DNA from: Bacteroidota bacterium
GTDB taxonomy: Bacteria; Bacteroidota; Bacteroidia; NS11-12g; UBA9320
Direction: 5' to 3'
DNA: 44,319 bases
Assembly: GCA_024645005.1 (NCBI GenBank)
Contig: JAHEGS010000004.1
Span: 1 to 44,319, forward strand
The translations under genes and the position numbers were made by a program. A model generated the notes under the pieces. That model was not told the origin of the DNA. It did no database searches and was given only the letters and a program-made list of their open reading frames with translations. Within the stretch, counting starts at the first letter, position 1. Each line of letters begins with the position of its first letter. This document shows positions 8,234 to 14,603 of the stretch, piece after piece.

Positions 8234-8683
8234 ATGATCTTTGTAGAAGGTGGAAGTAAACGCCAAAGAGAACTTACTTATCAGGCTGCAGAGTTTGCGT
8301 GGATGCAATTAATGCCAAGAATAAAAAAATGTGTTATTAATATCGAACTTAAAAAATTAAAGGGTTATGACGGTACATGCTTAGATATTGGCCATAGAGA
8401 ATATCTAATGGAGATTGATAAAAAGCTTAGTCTTGGTGAGAATTTTTTAACCACAATCTTTCATGAGATGGTTCATGTTAAACAGTATGTGAGAAAAGAA
8501 CTTTTCAGTGATGTCAATTTTTATAGCACTAGGGAAGAATATTTAAATCTACCATGGGAAATAGAAGCCTATGAAATGCAGGAGGTATTATTAGAGTTAT
8601 GGAATTCAAAGATCACCAACAATCGGAAACAGAACTTTACAGGCGCGAAATCATTAATAGAGAAGGCCAAATCGAAATTCTAG
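8234..8683 (+). CDS. HEXXH metallopeptidase-like protein
   Basis: A 149-residue protein with a zinc-peptidase signature, FHEMVHVKQY: His77, Glu78 and His81 form HEXXH. Downstream LPWEIEAYEMQ supplies acidic residues (Glu109, Glu111) suitable as a third ligand; PWEIEA is typical of small phage and plasmid metallopeptidases. The start is ATG 8234, six bases after GGAG; ATG 8222 lies almost at the predicted transcript start and overlaps that ribosome site. The target is unknown. Its 3' end overlaps a second frame by 85 bases. Confidence 0.65.
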   Translation: MIFVEGGSKRQRELTYQAAEFAWMQLMPRIKKCVINIELKKLKGYDGTCLDIGHREYLMEIDKKLSLGENFLTTIFHEMVHVKQYVRKELFSDVNFYSTREEYLNLPWEIEAYEMQEVLLELWNSKITNNRKQNFTGAKSLIEKAKSKF

Positions 8684-8826
8684 AAAATAACATATATGAA
8701 TTGCAAGAACAGCTACAAGAAGCATATAAACGCATCGATCACTTAAATGAGGAATTATCTAATGTTAAAGTATGTGAATGTCCCCCTATTGTCAGCGGCG
8801 TTGATGGTCTTGGCAACCCCTATTAA
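8599..8826 (+). CDS. small coiled-coil protein, unknown
   Basis: A 75-residue protein whose middle part (IEILENNIYELQEQLQEAYKRI in pattern) has clear heptad spacing with Leu/Ile at a and d positions, followed by VKVCECPP and a Gly/Pro-rich end. Such short coiled-coil proteins are frequent in marine T4-like phages; none has a role I can name. The first 85 bases overlap the 3' end of the peptidase gene in another frame, and no strong ribosome site precedes ATG 8599, so the true start could be a little later or translation may be coupled. Confidence 0.55.
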   Translation: MEFKDHQQSETELYRREIINREGQIEILENNIYELQEQLQEAYKRIDHLNEELSNVKVCECPPIVSGVDGLGNPY

Positions 8827-8857
8827 GACTAAAACCATTTTCTTTCAAAAATAAATT

Positions 8858-8942
8858 GAAAAAAATGCATTTTAGGGGTTTACATTTGCCTAAAAATGGT
8901 TTATAATATATTATAAAATCAAAAAAGGAAGAGGAGCCTATC
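8858..8942 (+). promoter_or_regulatory. sigma70-type promoter with repeated upstream box
   Basis: TTTACA at 8879-8884, 17-base spacer, TATAAT at 8902-8907. Directly upstream is an A-run plus TGCATTTTAGGGG box. The whole module, from the A-run through to the purine-rich leader, recurs with small changes at 10755-10830 and 13060-13141. It serves the three-gene group 8943-9686. Confidence 0.8.
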
Positions 8943-9095
8943 ATGATTAAATTTATTATTACCGTAACTATGGAATCTGGTGAGGTTTGGGAAACTATTC
9001 GTCACACAAAGAATGGTATGCAAACTGTTTTGGATTCTATTTTTGCTTGTGGTGAATTTGTTAAATTTTCAGTTGAGGAGGTGCGTAATGACTAA
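8943..9095 (+). CDS. 50-residue protein, unknown
   Basis: An ATG-started frame of 50 residues directly behind the GAAGAGGAG leader of the promoter at 8879. It begins MIKFIITVTMESGEVWET and ends FVKFSVEEVRND: alternating hydrophobic residues suggest a small two-ended beta structure. The stop overlaps the next start by eight bases, and the strong GAGGAGG site of the next gene lies inside its last codons, as expected for coupled genes. I recognise no family. Confidence 0.6.
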   Translation: MIKFIITVTMESGEVWETIRHTKNGMQTVLDSIFACGEFVKFSVEEVRND

Positions 9096-9441
9096 AGATC
9101 AAATCAAACTCCAGGCTCATATCGAAGCAAAGAATGCTGAAGGTAAGAAGTGGATGGATGAAAATCCTGGTTCCTATTACGGTATGACTGTCACTGATCC
9201 TGCGCATTGGGCAGATCAAGGTATTACTACTGTCGAGCAGTATGAGTACCAAATGGAGTACTATGGTCTGTTTGACTATATTGCTAACTTGACATCAAAG
9301 GGCAATGCTCGGTATTTGCTAAGTCTTTGTTGCACTATGGACGATTTGAATGTGGCTTACGAAAAATTCAATTCTAACTATGAGCATGATCCGGATCCTG
9401 CTATGGAAGCAGAAAAGGCATGGTGTGAGGATGCAGCATAA
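9088..9441 (+). CDS. 117-residue acidic protein, unknown
   Basis: The start ATG 9088 is set by GAGGAGGTG seven bases upstream; the frame is open further left, but that part overlaps the preceding small gene. The protein begins MTKDQIKLQAHIEAKN, has an aromatic central stretch (YEYQMEYYGLFDYIANL) and an acidic Cys-containing end. It appears soluble and mostly helical. I recognise no family. Its stop overlaps the next ATG by one base (TAATG). Confidence 0.65.
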   Translation: MTKDQIKLQAHIEAKNAEGKKWMDENPGSYYGMTVTDPAHWADQGITTVEQYEYQMEYYGLFDYIANLTSKGNARYLLSLCCTMDDLNVAYEKFNSNYEHDPDPAMEAEKAWCEDAA

Positions 9442-9686
9442 TGGATAAAGTAGAAACGTCTGAAGCATTCGGTTCAATGTTTACCACTCATCCTATTTCA
9501 CTATATGATAGTGGCGATGAACCTTCAGTATTAAAAGAATTTTTTGATATGCTACGAAAAGATTATGAAGATGCCGGTAAAAGCATTATTAATATGCAAA
9601 CGTATTATAATAGTGGTTATAATGGAGCGACTGATCAGTATGAAGGTAAAAAAGAATTTGGAATTGAAGTTGAATGGATTTACTAA
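9441..9686 (+). CDS. 81-residue acidic protein, unknown
   Basis: A soluble, acidic protein that starts on the TAATG junction with the upstream gene and ends at a strong inverted repeat whose first base is the last base of its stop codon. A central LKEFFDMLRKDYEDAGKS helix and a Tyr-rich C-terminal part are visible. No family is recognised. It is the last gene of the transcript that begins near 8914, since the hairpin follows at once. Confidence 0.6.
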   Translation: MDKVETSEAFGSMFTTHPISLYDSGDEPSVLKEFFDMLRKDYEDAGKSIINMQTYYNSGYNGATDQYEGKKEFGIEVEWIY

Positions 9687-9737
9687 TTTAGGAGACGCTC
9701 CTGTCTCGCTCCTCTCTCAGTAGAGCGTCTCCTAAAT
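9686..9737 (+). terminator. perfect 15-bp hairpin before the tRNA genes
   Basis: Bases 9686-9700 (ATTTAGGAGACGCTC) are exactly complementary to 9723-9737, with a 22-base pyrimidine-rich loop at 9701-9722. The position after the last codon of a gene set and before the tRNAs suggests a transcription end, a 3' protecting stem or an RNA-processing signal. No T-run follows the stem, so it is not a standard intrinsic terminator. The loop contains CTCCTCTCT, which could pair with purine-rich ribosome sites. Confidence 0.55.
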
Positions 9738-9743
9738 CCTTAT

Positions 9744-9819
9744 GGTTCCGTAGCTCAGTGGATAGAGCAACAGCCTTCTAAGCTGTGGGTCGAGGGTTCG
9801 AATCCTTCCGGAATCGCCA
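9744..9819 (+). tRNA. tRNA-Arg (TCT)
   Basis: 76 bases with a full cloverleaf: acceptor GGTTCCG pairs with CGGAATC (one G-T), D-arm TAGCTCAGTGG, anticodon loop CTTCTAA giving TCT, T-arm with GGTTCGAATCC, discriminator G and encoded CCA at 9817-9819. TCT reads AGA/AGG, common codons in this AT-rich phage. Confidence 0.93.
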
Positions 9820-9823
9820 ATAT

Positions 9824-9899
9824 ACTCGGTTAGTTCAGCGGTTAGAACCACGTGCTCATAACGCGTTTGTCGGGGGTTCGAATCCCTCACCGAGTACCA
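9824..9899 (+). tRNA. tRNA with CAT anticodon (Met, or Ile if lysidine-modified)
   Basis: 76 bases; acceptor ACTCGGT pairs perfectly with ACCGAGT, anticodon loop CTCATAA gives CAT, T-loop GTTCGAATCC, CCA encoded at 9897-9899. The A1-U72 pair argues against an initiator of the bacterial type, which has a mismatch there. Elongator Met and Ile2 cannot be separated by reading alone. Confidence 0.9.
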
Positions 9900-9917
9900 A
9901 TTTAAAGAGAATCATAT

Positions 9918-10133
9918 ATGTTTAAAACCGATGGTGAAGTAATTAAAGAAGCCTCTATTGGAAATAATAAATATGAATTAAGAACGAATGGTATTTTTGT
10001 CTATTCTAAAAACTTAAAAAAGTGGAGTACTTATGCAAGAAGAAACCTTGATCGACACTGGATTAGAATTAAAACCACGAGCAAAAAGGCTGAGTCAATC
10101 GGAAACAGCAAGAATAAGAAGAAGGAAAAATAA
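9918..10133 (+). CDS. 71-residue basic protein, unknown
   Basis: Starts with ATG 9918 behind AAAGAGA, 18 bases after the tRNA pair. The N-terminal half (MFKTDGEVIKEASIGNNKY) looks like a small beta-rich domain with a YELRTNGIFVYS strand; the C-terminal part is Lys/Ser-rich and overlaps the next frame by 101 bases. Because the overlapped tail is low-complexity and the next frame has a good ribosome site, one of the two may end or begin differently in reality. No family is recognised. Confidence 0.5.
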   Translation: MFKTDGEVIKEASIGNNKYELRTNGIFVYSKNLKKWSTYARRNLDRHWIRIKTTSKKAESIGNSKNKKKEK

Positions 10134-10200
10134 AGTAATTGTTTCTGAAGTTCAAGAACGCAGATATGCTCGTAATAGACGAATACGAAAGAATAAATAA
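10033..10200 (+). CDS. 55-residue arginine-rich protein, unknown
   Basis: Begins at ATG 10033 behind GTGGAG at a spacing of five bases. After an acidic N-terminus (MQEETLIDTGLELKP) it becomes strongly basic (ARIRRRKNK, ERRYARNRRIRKNK), suggesting nucleic-acid or ribosome binding. It overlaps the preceding gene's 3' end in another frame by 101 bases. No family is recognised. The following 111 bases (10201-10311) hold no convincing gene. Confidence 0.55.
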   Translation: MQEETLIDTGLELKPRAKRLSQSETARIRRRKNKVIVSEVQERRYARNRRIRKNK

Positions 10201-10311
10201 CAGAATGGGTTGGTCGCCTAATAGACCCGATAGTCCTTAATGTTAGGGACGAAAACAAAGGAGAATGCATCCAGCGTTTATAAGTTGGCTCTGCTCAATT
10301 AGGGAGACTAT

Positions 10312-10455
10312 ATGTTAACTTGGTACGATTACGCAATGGTAGGTATTTTTTCATATACTATCAGTCAAGGATTAATATATAGTTTCCCATTTGCTCTTAT
10401 CGCATGGATTTGTTGGGTTCAATATATGTACCAAAGGAGAGATGGTCGTGTCTGA
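10312..10455 (+). CDS. 47-residue membrane protein
   Basis: ATG 10312 follows AGGGAGA at a good distance. The protein is hydrophobic over most of its length (AMVGIFSYTISQGLIYSFPF, then ALIAWICWVQYMY) and ends in a basic QRRDGRV tail, which fits a one- or two-pass inner-membrane peptide with a cytoplasmic C-terminus. Its 3' end overlaps the next gene by eight bases, and its AAGGAGAG codons supply that gene's ribosome site. Function unknown. Confidence 0.6.
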   Translation: MLTWYDYAMVGIFSYTISQGLIYSFPFALIAWICWVQYMYQRRDGRV

Positions 10456-10711
10456 TGATATGTTTGATTTCGGTTTTACTGCAGTAGATGAGTCTGAATT
10501 ACAGGCTGTACAAGATGCGCAAAAGGCTGCTGGTGATGTTTCGGTAGAAGCAAGAACAAGTCAAGATAAGTTAGATAAACTCTATAATGCTATTATACCT
10601 CTCCTCAACAATCTAAAGAAAAATCCCGAAAAAGAATATATCCTTTGGCCTAATCGTATAGATAAGGTGGAAAAGTTCGAAGAACACCTCCTCAAAATAT
10701 ACCGCTCCTAA
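10448..10711 (+). CDS. 87-residue conserved T4-like phage protein, unknown
   Basis: A soluble acidic protein: DDMFDFGFTAVDESELQ at the N-terminus, a helical centre, and LYNAIIPLLNNL followed by NPEKEYILWPNR and a VEKFEEHLLKIY end. I know this C-terminal pattern (LLNNLKxNPEKxYIxWPNR) from small unassigned proteins of marine T4-like phages. GTG 10448 is preferred: GGAG lies eight bases before it but only two bases before ATG 10442. Function unknown. Confidence 0.68.
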   Translation: MSDDMFDFGFTAVDESELQAVQDAQKAAGDVSVEARTSQDKLDKLYNAIIPLLNNLKKNPEKEYILWPNRIDKVEKFEEHLLKIYRS

Positions 10712-10754
10712 ACTTTTTTTAAACTATTTTACAAGTGTTTATTTTTATTACAAA

Positions 10755-10830
10755 AAATAATGCACTTTTTTGTTTACATTTGCCTAAAAATGGTTTATAA
10801 TATATTATAAAATCAAAAGAGGAGATATAA
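10755..10830 (+). promoter_or_regulatory. sigma70-type promoter, second copy of repeated module
   Basis: TTTACA at 10773-10778, 17-base spacer, TATAAT at 10796-10801. From the -35 through TATTATAAAATC it is identical to the 8879 promoter; the upstream box is degenerate (ATGCACTTTTTT). The leader ends in AAGAGGAGATATAA before ATG 10831. Confidence 0.8.
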
Positions 10831-11103
10831 ATGATTTTAAAAAATATTACAAAGTTGGAAAAAACCCTTTGGAAAGAAATTGTTGAATATGTAGGCGTTG
10901 ATAATGAAATGGCAGACTTTGTTGCTCAGGACCGTAATGATGTAATTACCTGTAAGGAACTTCTCCAGGCTGGCAAAATTACAGCTCTTCGCAATAAGGT
11001 TAACCATCTTGATACATTTATTCGCGATGGAGTTGTTCTTGCTCTAGCCAAAGACCTTGGCGATGAATGGGTTTCTAATGCACTTGGATATGAGGTACGC
11101 TAA
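10831..11103 (+). CDS. 90-residue protein, unknown
   Basis: First gene after the promoter at 10773, with a GAGGAG ribosome site seven bases upstream of ATG. It is a soluble helical protein: MILKNITKLEKTLWKEIVEYVG, then a Cys-containing middle (VITCKELLQ) and FIRDGVVLALAKDLGDEWV near the end. I recognise no family. The next gene begins directly after its stop. Strong promoter and ribosome site suggest abundant early or middle expression. Confidence 0.65.
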   Translation: MILKNITKLEKTLWKEIVEYVGVDNEMADFVAQDRNDVITCKELLQAGKITALRNKVNHLDTFIRDGVVLALAKDLGDEWVSNALGYEVR

Positions 11104-11400
11104 ATGACAAATATTGTAATTACTAAAAATTCTACTTATGATGAACGTATGGAAGCTATTCGCGATGCCGCGGATCGGTTTGCCAAAATTAAAGCAAGAC
11201 GCGCAAGACTTGCCGCAAGTGCAGCTCGTGTTCGTAAATATGTGGATGAGGAAGAAAAGCCTAAGCGGAAAAAGTTTGATGATATGATTTCCAAAATGGA
11301 TGAAAATTATAACCATTATCAAGATGCCCCACAATATGCGGAGAAATATTATGGCGATAAGATGCGCGATACTGTTGCTATGGATAACGATTGGAACTAG
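11104..11400 (+). CDS. 98-residue charged protein, unknown
   Basis: Starts at the ATG immediately after the upstream TAA. The centre is rich in Ala and Arg (RFAKIKARRARLAASAARVRKYV) and probably forms one long basic helix; a KPKRKKFDD segment and an acidic, Tyr-rich end (NHYQDAPQYAEKYYGD) follow. Nucleic-acid binding is possible. The last 50 bases overlap the signal-peptide gene at 11351. No family recognised. Confidence 0.62.
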   Translation: MTNIVITKNSTYDERMEAIRDAADRFAKIKARRARLAASAARVRKYVDEEEKPKRKKFDDMISKMDENYNHYQDAPQYAEKYYGDKMRDTVAMDNDWN

Positions 11401-11629
11401 TGCTCAGGCACAAGATTGTTTCTATCAACAAGAAACCCAGTATCAAAATGGTACTGCTATAAATTCAGTCACTAAATACGATTGTGAATCTCCACCAGAG
11501 GTGATAGTGATTGAAAAGCCAGTAAAGGCAAAACAAAGAACCTTTGGTGAATTTTTGTTTGGTGTTGAAGAAGAAAATAATGGTGTCAGTCATCTTTTCA
11601 GCACTTTGGTCAGTATAGGAGTTATGTAA
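11351..11629 (+). CDS. secreted small protein with signal peptide
   Basis: ATG 11351 lies eight bases after GGAG, and from here the protein opens with a textbook signal peptide, MAIRCAILLLWITIGTSAQA, with likely cleavage after AQA, before QDC. The frame is open further left but that part has no signal character. The mature part has two Cys and Tyr-rich beta segments, an EVIVIEKPVK strand and FGEFLFGVEEENNG. It is followed by a small hydrophobic protein and a lipoprotein, so these three probably act at the cell envelope. I recognise no family. Confidence 0.65.
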   Translation: MAIRCAILLLWITIGTSAQAQDCFYQQETQYQNGTAINSVTKYDCESPPEVIVIEKPVKAKQRTFGEFLFGVEEENNGVSHLFSTLVSIGVM

Positions 11630-11754
11630 TGATTAAGTTTGGTTTTGGTATGATTGCTGGTGGTGCACTGGTAATTTATAATCCAGAGGTATTGAATTGG
11701 TTTGTGTCCTCTGGTATGCGTGATAATATTGTATCTGTTCTACAAGGAGTTTAA
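11629..11754 (+). CDS. 41-residue hydrophobic protein
   Basis: Starts on the TAATG junction with the secreted protein gene and ends one base before the lipoprotein ATG. It begins MIKFGFGMIAGGALVIYN, one glycine-rich hydrophobic segment, and ends with an amphipathic part containing VLNWFVSSGM. It looks like a single-pass membrane peptide working with its envelope neighbours. The lipoprotein's AAGGAG site lies in its last codons. Function unknown. Confidence 0.6.
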   Translation: MIKFGFGMIAGGALVIYNPEVLNWFVSSGMRDNIVSVLQGV

Positions 11755-11755
11755 T

Positions 11756-12415
11756 ATGAAACGGTTAGCATTGATTCCCCTCGTTCTGGCAGTTTCTGCT
11801 TGTGATAAAACCCCACCAGAGACAGCAATGTCAAAACAGATGTATGAATATAAAAAGGCACAAGTCTCTGAACAGCTAGACACAATGCCTGAATGGTATA
11901 CGGCAATTCCGATAAAAGATGATGCTGTATATGCTGTTGGTACTGCACTAACCCCAGATATGCAATTGACAGTTGATATTGCCATTCTTTCGGCTAAGAC
12001 AACTTTGGCCGATAGAGCAAATAGTCGCCTTCGTTCACAATTAAAATTATTTAAAACTAAATTAGGTGTTGATGATTTTGATAGTGTTGTTCAAAATGAC
12101 TTTGAACAAGTAACTCGCAACATTATTGCAGATGCAGATGTTGCAGGTTATACAGTTAAGGAAACAAAACTTGTTCAAAACGGTACTCAATTCCGTGCAT
12201 ATGTTCTACTAGAATATAAAAATTCAGTAGCTAATCAAATGATTAAAACACGCCTTGCGAGTAATGAGCCACTTTATACTGAACTAAGAGCAGCAGTTGC
12301 ATTTAAGGAAATGGATACTGCCGTCGAAGCTCAAAAAAATAGTGAATTAAATGAGAAAAAAGCCATTATTGATCAAGTTATTGGTTTACAAACTCCAGAA
12401 AATGTAGTAGAATAA
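11756..12415 (+). CDS. LPP20-like lipoprotein
   Basis: A 219-residue lipoprotein: MKRLALIPLVLAVSAC gives a type II signal with a VSAC lipobox and lipidation at Cys16, placing it on the envelope. The mature part has PEWYTAIPIKDDAVYAVGTA, then a long Ala-rich helix (ILSAKTTLADRANSRL) and a YRA-type strand (FRAYVLLEYK); this W-x-x-x-x-P, VGxA, Ala-helix order is that of the LPP20 family. Start is ATG 11756, behind AAGGAG; earlier in-frame codons are in the upstream gene. Phage lipoproteins can alter host surfaces, for example in superinfection exclusion, but no role is shown here. Confidence 0.75.
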   Translation: MKRLALIPLVLAVSACDKTPPETAMSKQMYEYKKAQVSEQLDTMPEWYTAIPIKDDAVYAVGTALTPDMQLTVDIAILSAKTTLADRANSRLRSQLKLFKTKLGVDDFDSVVQNDFEQVTRNIIADADVAGYTVKETKLVQNGTQFRAYVLLEYKNSVANQMIKTRLASNEPLYTELRAAVAFKEMDTAVEAQKNSELNEKKAIIDQVIGLQTPENVVE

Positions 12416-12419
12416 TATA

Positions 12420-12587
12420 ATGGAAAATTTATCTAGTGATCGTATGATGGCAATCAGCGTTTTTGAAGGTGAATTAGAGCGGATGAAAAACATTAAAAAT
12501 GGCGAATATGATGATATCGATAAAATCATTAGGCAATATCTTCAAGAGCGTATTAATGAAATGACTCGAAAAGGATACAACAGATAA
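12420..12587 (+). CDS. 55-residue acidic protein, unknown
   Basis: A short frame starting five bases after the lipoprotein stop and ending on a TAATG junction with the next gene. It opens MENLSSDRMMAISVFEGELER, then has alternating charged residues and ends YLQERINEMTRKGYNR; a two-helix hairpin is likely. No strong ribosome site precedes the ATG, so it is probably coupled to the lipoprotein gene. I recognise no family. Confidence 0.55.
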   Translation: MENLSSDRMMAISVFEGELERMKNIKNGEYDDIDKIIRQYLQERINEMTRKGYNR

Positions 12588-12934
12588 TGACAATGCACCT
12601 CGTACGTGGTATGACTACACTATCAACACGCAAGCGAAAGTCACGTATTAAGACTGCAGCTGTGTTGGAAGAAGAACGCAAGACGGCTAAACTCCTCAAG
12701 TCTCTTGGGTATCAGAAAAATGCTAGTCGCTGGAAAGCTGACCTTCCAGATTATACCGTGTCCGAGACTGTGCCCACCAGCGACCTCATCATCAAGGTAG
12801 AAGGTAAGCGTAAAGCGAATCAGTATACTGGGGATGAGCTCGCTGGAATTGGCACCCTCCATAAATCAAATAGTGTTCCTATACGAAAGGATAGTAATGA
12901 TGCAAAAGAAATTGCTCGTATGCGTAGAGGTTAG
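12587..12934 (+). CDS. 115-residue basic protein conserved in marine T4-like phages
   Basis: The opening MTMHLVRGMTTLSTRKRKSR is a pattern I know from small unassigned proteins of marine T4-like phages (MHLV..MTT...KRK). The middle has WKADLPDYTVSE, the end RKDSNDAKEIARMRRG. It is strongly basic at both ends, suggesting RNA or DNA binding. The region 12600-12850 has noticeably higher GC than its neighbours. It overlaps the upstream stop by one base and is followed after 36 bases by a tRNA. Function unknown. Confidence 0.65.
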   Translation: MTMHLVRGMTTLSTRKRKSRIKTAAVLEEERKTAKLLKSLGYQKNASRWKADLPDYTVSETVPTSDLIIKVEGKRKANQYTGDELAGIGTLHKSNSVPIRKDSNDAKEIARMRRG

Positions 12935-12970
12935 TCTATTTTTAAGTGGATGTGATAGAGCTAGAAATTT

Positions 12971-13054
12971 GCCCGCGTGATGGAATGGTAGACATAACGG
13001 ACTTAAAATCCGTGGCCTTAAGGCGTGGGAGTTCGAATCTCCCCGTGGGTACCA
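12971..13054 (+). tRNA. tRNA-Leu (TAA)
   Basis: 84 bases with the long variable arm of class II tRNAs (GGCCTTAAGGC). Acceptor GCCCGCG pairs with CGTGGGT using two G-T pairs, the anticodon loop CTTAAAA gives TAA, T-arm has GTTCGAATC, discriminator A and CCA at 13052-13054. It reads TTA, very frequent in this phage. Confidence 0.93.
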
Positions 13055-13059
13055 AAAAT

Positions 13060-13141
13060 AAATTAAAAAAAATGCATTTTAGGGGTTTACATTTGCCTCA
13101 ATGCGTGTTAGAATAGTATCATAATCAAAGAGGAGAATATT
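13060..13141 (+). promoter_or_regulatory. sigma70-type promoter, third copy of repeated module
   Basis: TTTACA at 13086-13091, 17-base spacer, TAGAAT at 13109-13114. The upstream A-run and TGCATTTTAGGGG box match the 8858 copy exactly, while the spacer half nearest the -10 has diverged. The leader ends in AAAGAGGAGAATATT before ATG 13142. Confidence 0.78.
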
Positions 13142-13471
13142 ATGAGATATGAAATTTACCAAATGGATAAGGAACATACTACATACCTTGTAGAAAATGA
13201 ACCAGATATCTATTTTAACATCAGTCGGGGTAATATTACACCCGTTGATTTTCTAGCACACTATCAATTAGTTGCTGAAATTGAAGCAAATGATTTGAAT
13301 GAGGTATTTAATATCGGTAATAATGTTGGACCAGAAGAAAAGATTACTAGGATTGCTAGAATGCATTCTATTTCTGTTGGTGATGTAATCCGAGATGATA
13401 CTAATAAACTATTTGTAGTGAAACCAATAGGTTTCGAAAGATTCCATGCATCAGCAACGGAGGTAGCATAA
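13142..13471 (+). CDS. YodL-like domain protein
   Basis: A 109-residue protein: an N-terminal YEIYQMDKEHTTYL strand, IYFNISRGNITPVDFLAHYQLVAEIEA, then LNEVFNIGN and, after a TRIARMHS segment, ISVGDVIRDD. The order of a V-x-F-x-x-x-N element followed by RMHS-x-SVGDVI matches small YodL-type domains found in phages and Firmicutes plasmids; their role is not settled. It is first in a promoter-driven run and is followed by GGAGG for the next gene. Confidence 0.55.
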   Translation: MRYEIYQMDKEHTTYLVENEPDIYFNISRGNITPVDFLAHYQLVAEIEANDLNEVFNIGNNVGPEEKITRIARMHSISVGDVIRDDTNKLFVVKPIGFERFHASATEVA

Positions 13472-13472
13472 C

Positions 13473-14603
13473 ATGCCTATGATTAAACGTAAAAAGAAAA
13501 CAGTTAGGGCTAGAGCTCGTACCGGTATTGCAGCTGCCCCTATTGAAAAAGGCTATGATGTTGTCAAGTATTATTTTCATATGGAACTAGATCGTAAGGA
13601 TCTTGCTGCTAGCATTAAAACTTATGTAAAACGTGTTTATAATAAAAAAGATGCATCTGCTATTTTGGCTAATCCTGAATATAAATTTACTGCATTCAGC
13701 CATTATGCATGTATCTCATTTTGGATGAATAGTGCATTACCTACAGATGAAAAAACCGAATATTGGGAAAACAGTCTTAAAAAATATTTGGCTGGCCTTA
13801 TTGAGTCTGGTAAAATCATTCTAAGTGAGAATGAAAAGAAAGTAGAAAATAAAGCAAATGATAATGTGATTACACTATCGCCTGCTCAAAGACTTGCTAA
13901 TAAAATTTCAAATACTATTATGCAAGATCTGCTTGATTTGGAAGATGCATGGATCGAGGGAGATAAGGCTGAACTCGATATATATCAACAATTTAAAAAG
14001 CATGGGTTGAGTGGTTCTGCCACAATCCCTGTGCGTAAAGTAATTGAGGGATGGGTCGTAGATTATGAAGATGCGTTCCACAAGCGTTGTGAGCAGGCAG
14101 TTGAAGGATATTCACACCTGAAGCGACCCGAACTCAAGCGACGGCTATCGGAGTGCAGTAAAATGCTCGATGATCTAGACCGTATAAAATCTGCTGCACG
14201 TGCCACTAGGGCTACAAAAGTCAAAGGACCTCGTGCAGCAGACAAACAAATTGGTAAGGTTAAATATAAAAAAGAGGATACCGAATTTAAGTTGGTATCC
14301 ATTCCACCAATTAAAATTATTGGTTCATTTAGGTTATATGTTTTTAATACTAAACATAAATCATTAACCGAATATGTTACCGAAAGTCCTAACGGATTTG
14401 AAATTTCTGGTACTACAATTAAAAACTTTGGTCCTACAAGCCGTTCAACGCGGCTTAGAAAACCACTAGATTTCTTACCTGTGGTATTAGGTAAAACTCC
14501 AAATCAAATTGATAAGGAGTGGAAGACACTTACTACTAAAACAAATACACCCAATGGTAGGTTAAACGAAGATACAATCTTATTAAGGGTATTGGATAAA
14601 TAA
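13473..14603 (+). CDS. 376-residue basic protein, unknown
   Basis: A large, strongly basic protein. It begins MPMIKRKKKTVRARARTG, has a helical N-terminal part ending near IILSENEKKVEN, a middle with long helices (KISNTIMQDLLDLEDAWIEG, then RRLSECSKMLDDLDRIKSA) and a linker rich in Lys and Ala; the last third has beta character (IIGSFRLYVFNTK, then FEISGTTIKNFG). The start is ATG 13473, nine bases behind GGAGG. Its place just before gp33 and gp32 and its charge suggest a DNA-associated role in replication or transcription, but I recognise no family. Confidence 0.65.
   Translation: MPMIKRKKKTVRARARTGIAAAPIEKGYDVVKYYFHMELDRKDLAASIKTYVKRVYNKKDASAILANPEYKFTAFSHYACISFWMNSALPTDEKTEYWENSLKKYLAGLIESGKIILSENEKKVENKANDNVITLSPAQRLANKISNTIMQDLLDLEDAWIEGDKAELDIYQQFKKHGLSGSATIPVRKVIEGWVVDYEDAFHKRCEQAVEGYSHLKRPELKRRLSECSKMLDDLDRIKSAARATRATKVKGPRAADKQIGKVKYKKEDTEFKLVSIPPIKIIGSFRLYVFNTKHKSLTEYVTESPNGFEISGTTIKNFGPTSRSTRLRKPLDFLPVVLGKTPNQIDKEWKTLTTKTNTPNGRLNEDTILLRVLDK

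Noticed and set aside
10201-10318. Tiny frames of 11, 20 and 17 codons (starts at 10205, 10239 and 10265)
   Set aside because: Ribosome-site spacing is poor and the peptides are too short to judge; GGAG sits only two to three bases before ATG 10265. They may be real leader peptides but I cannot support them.
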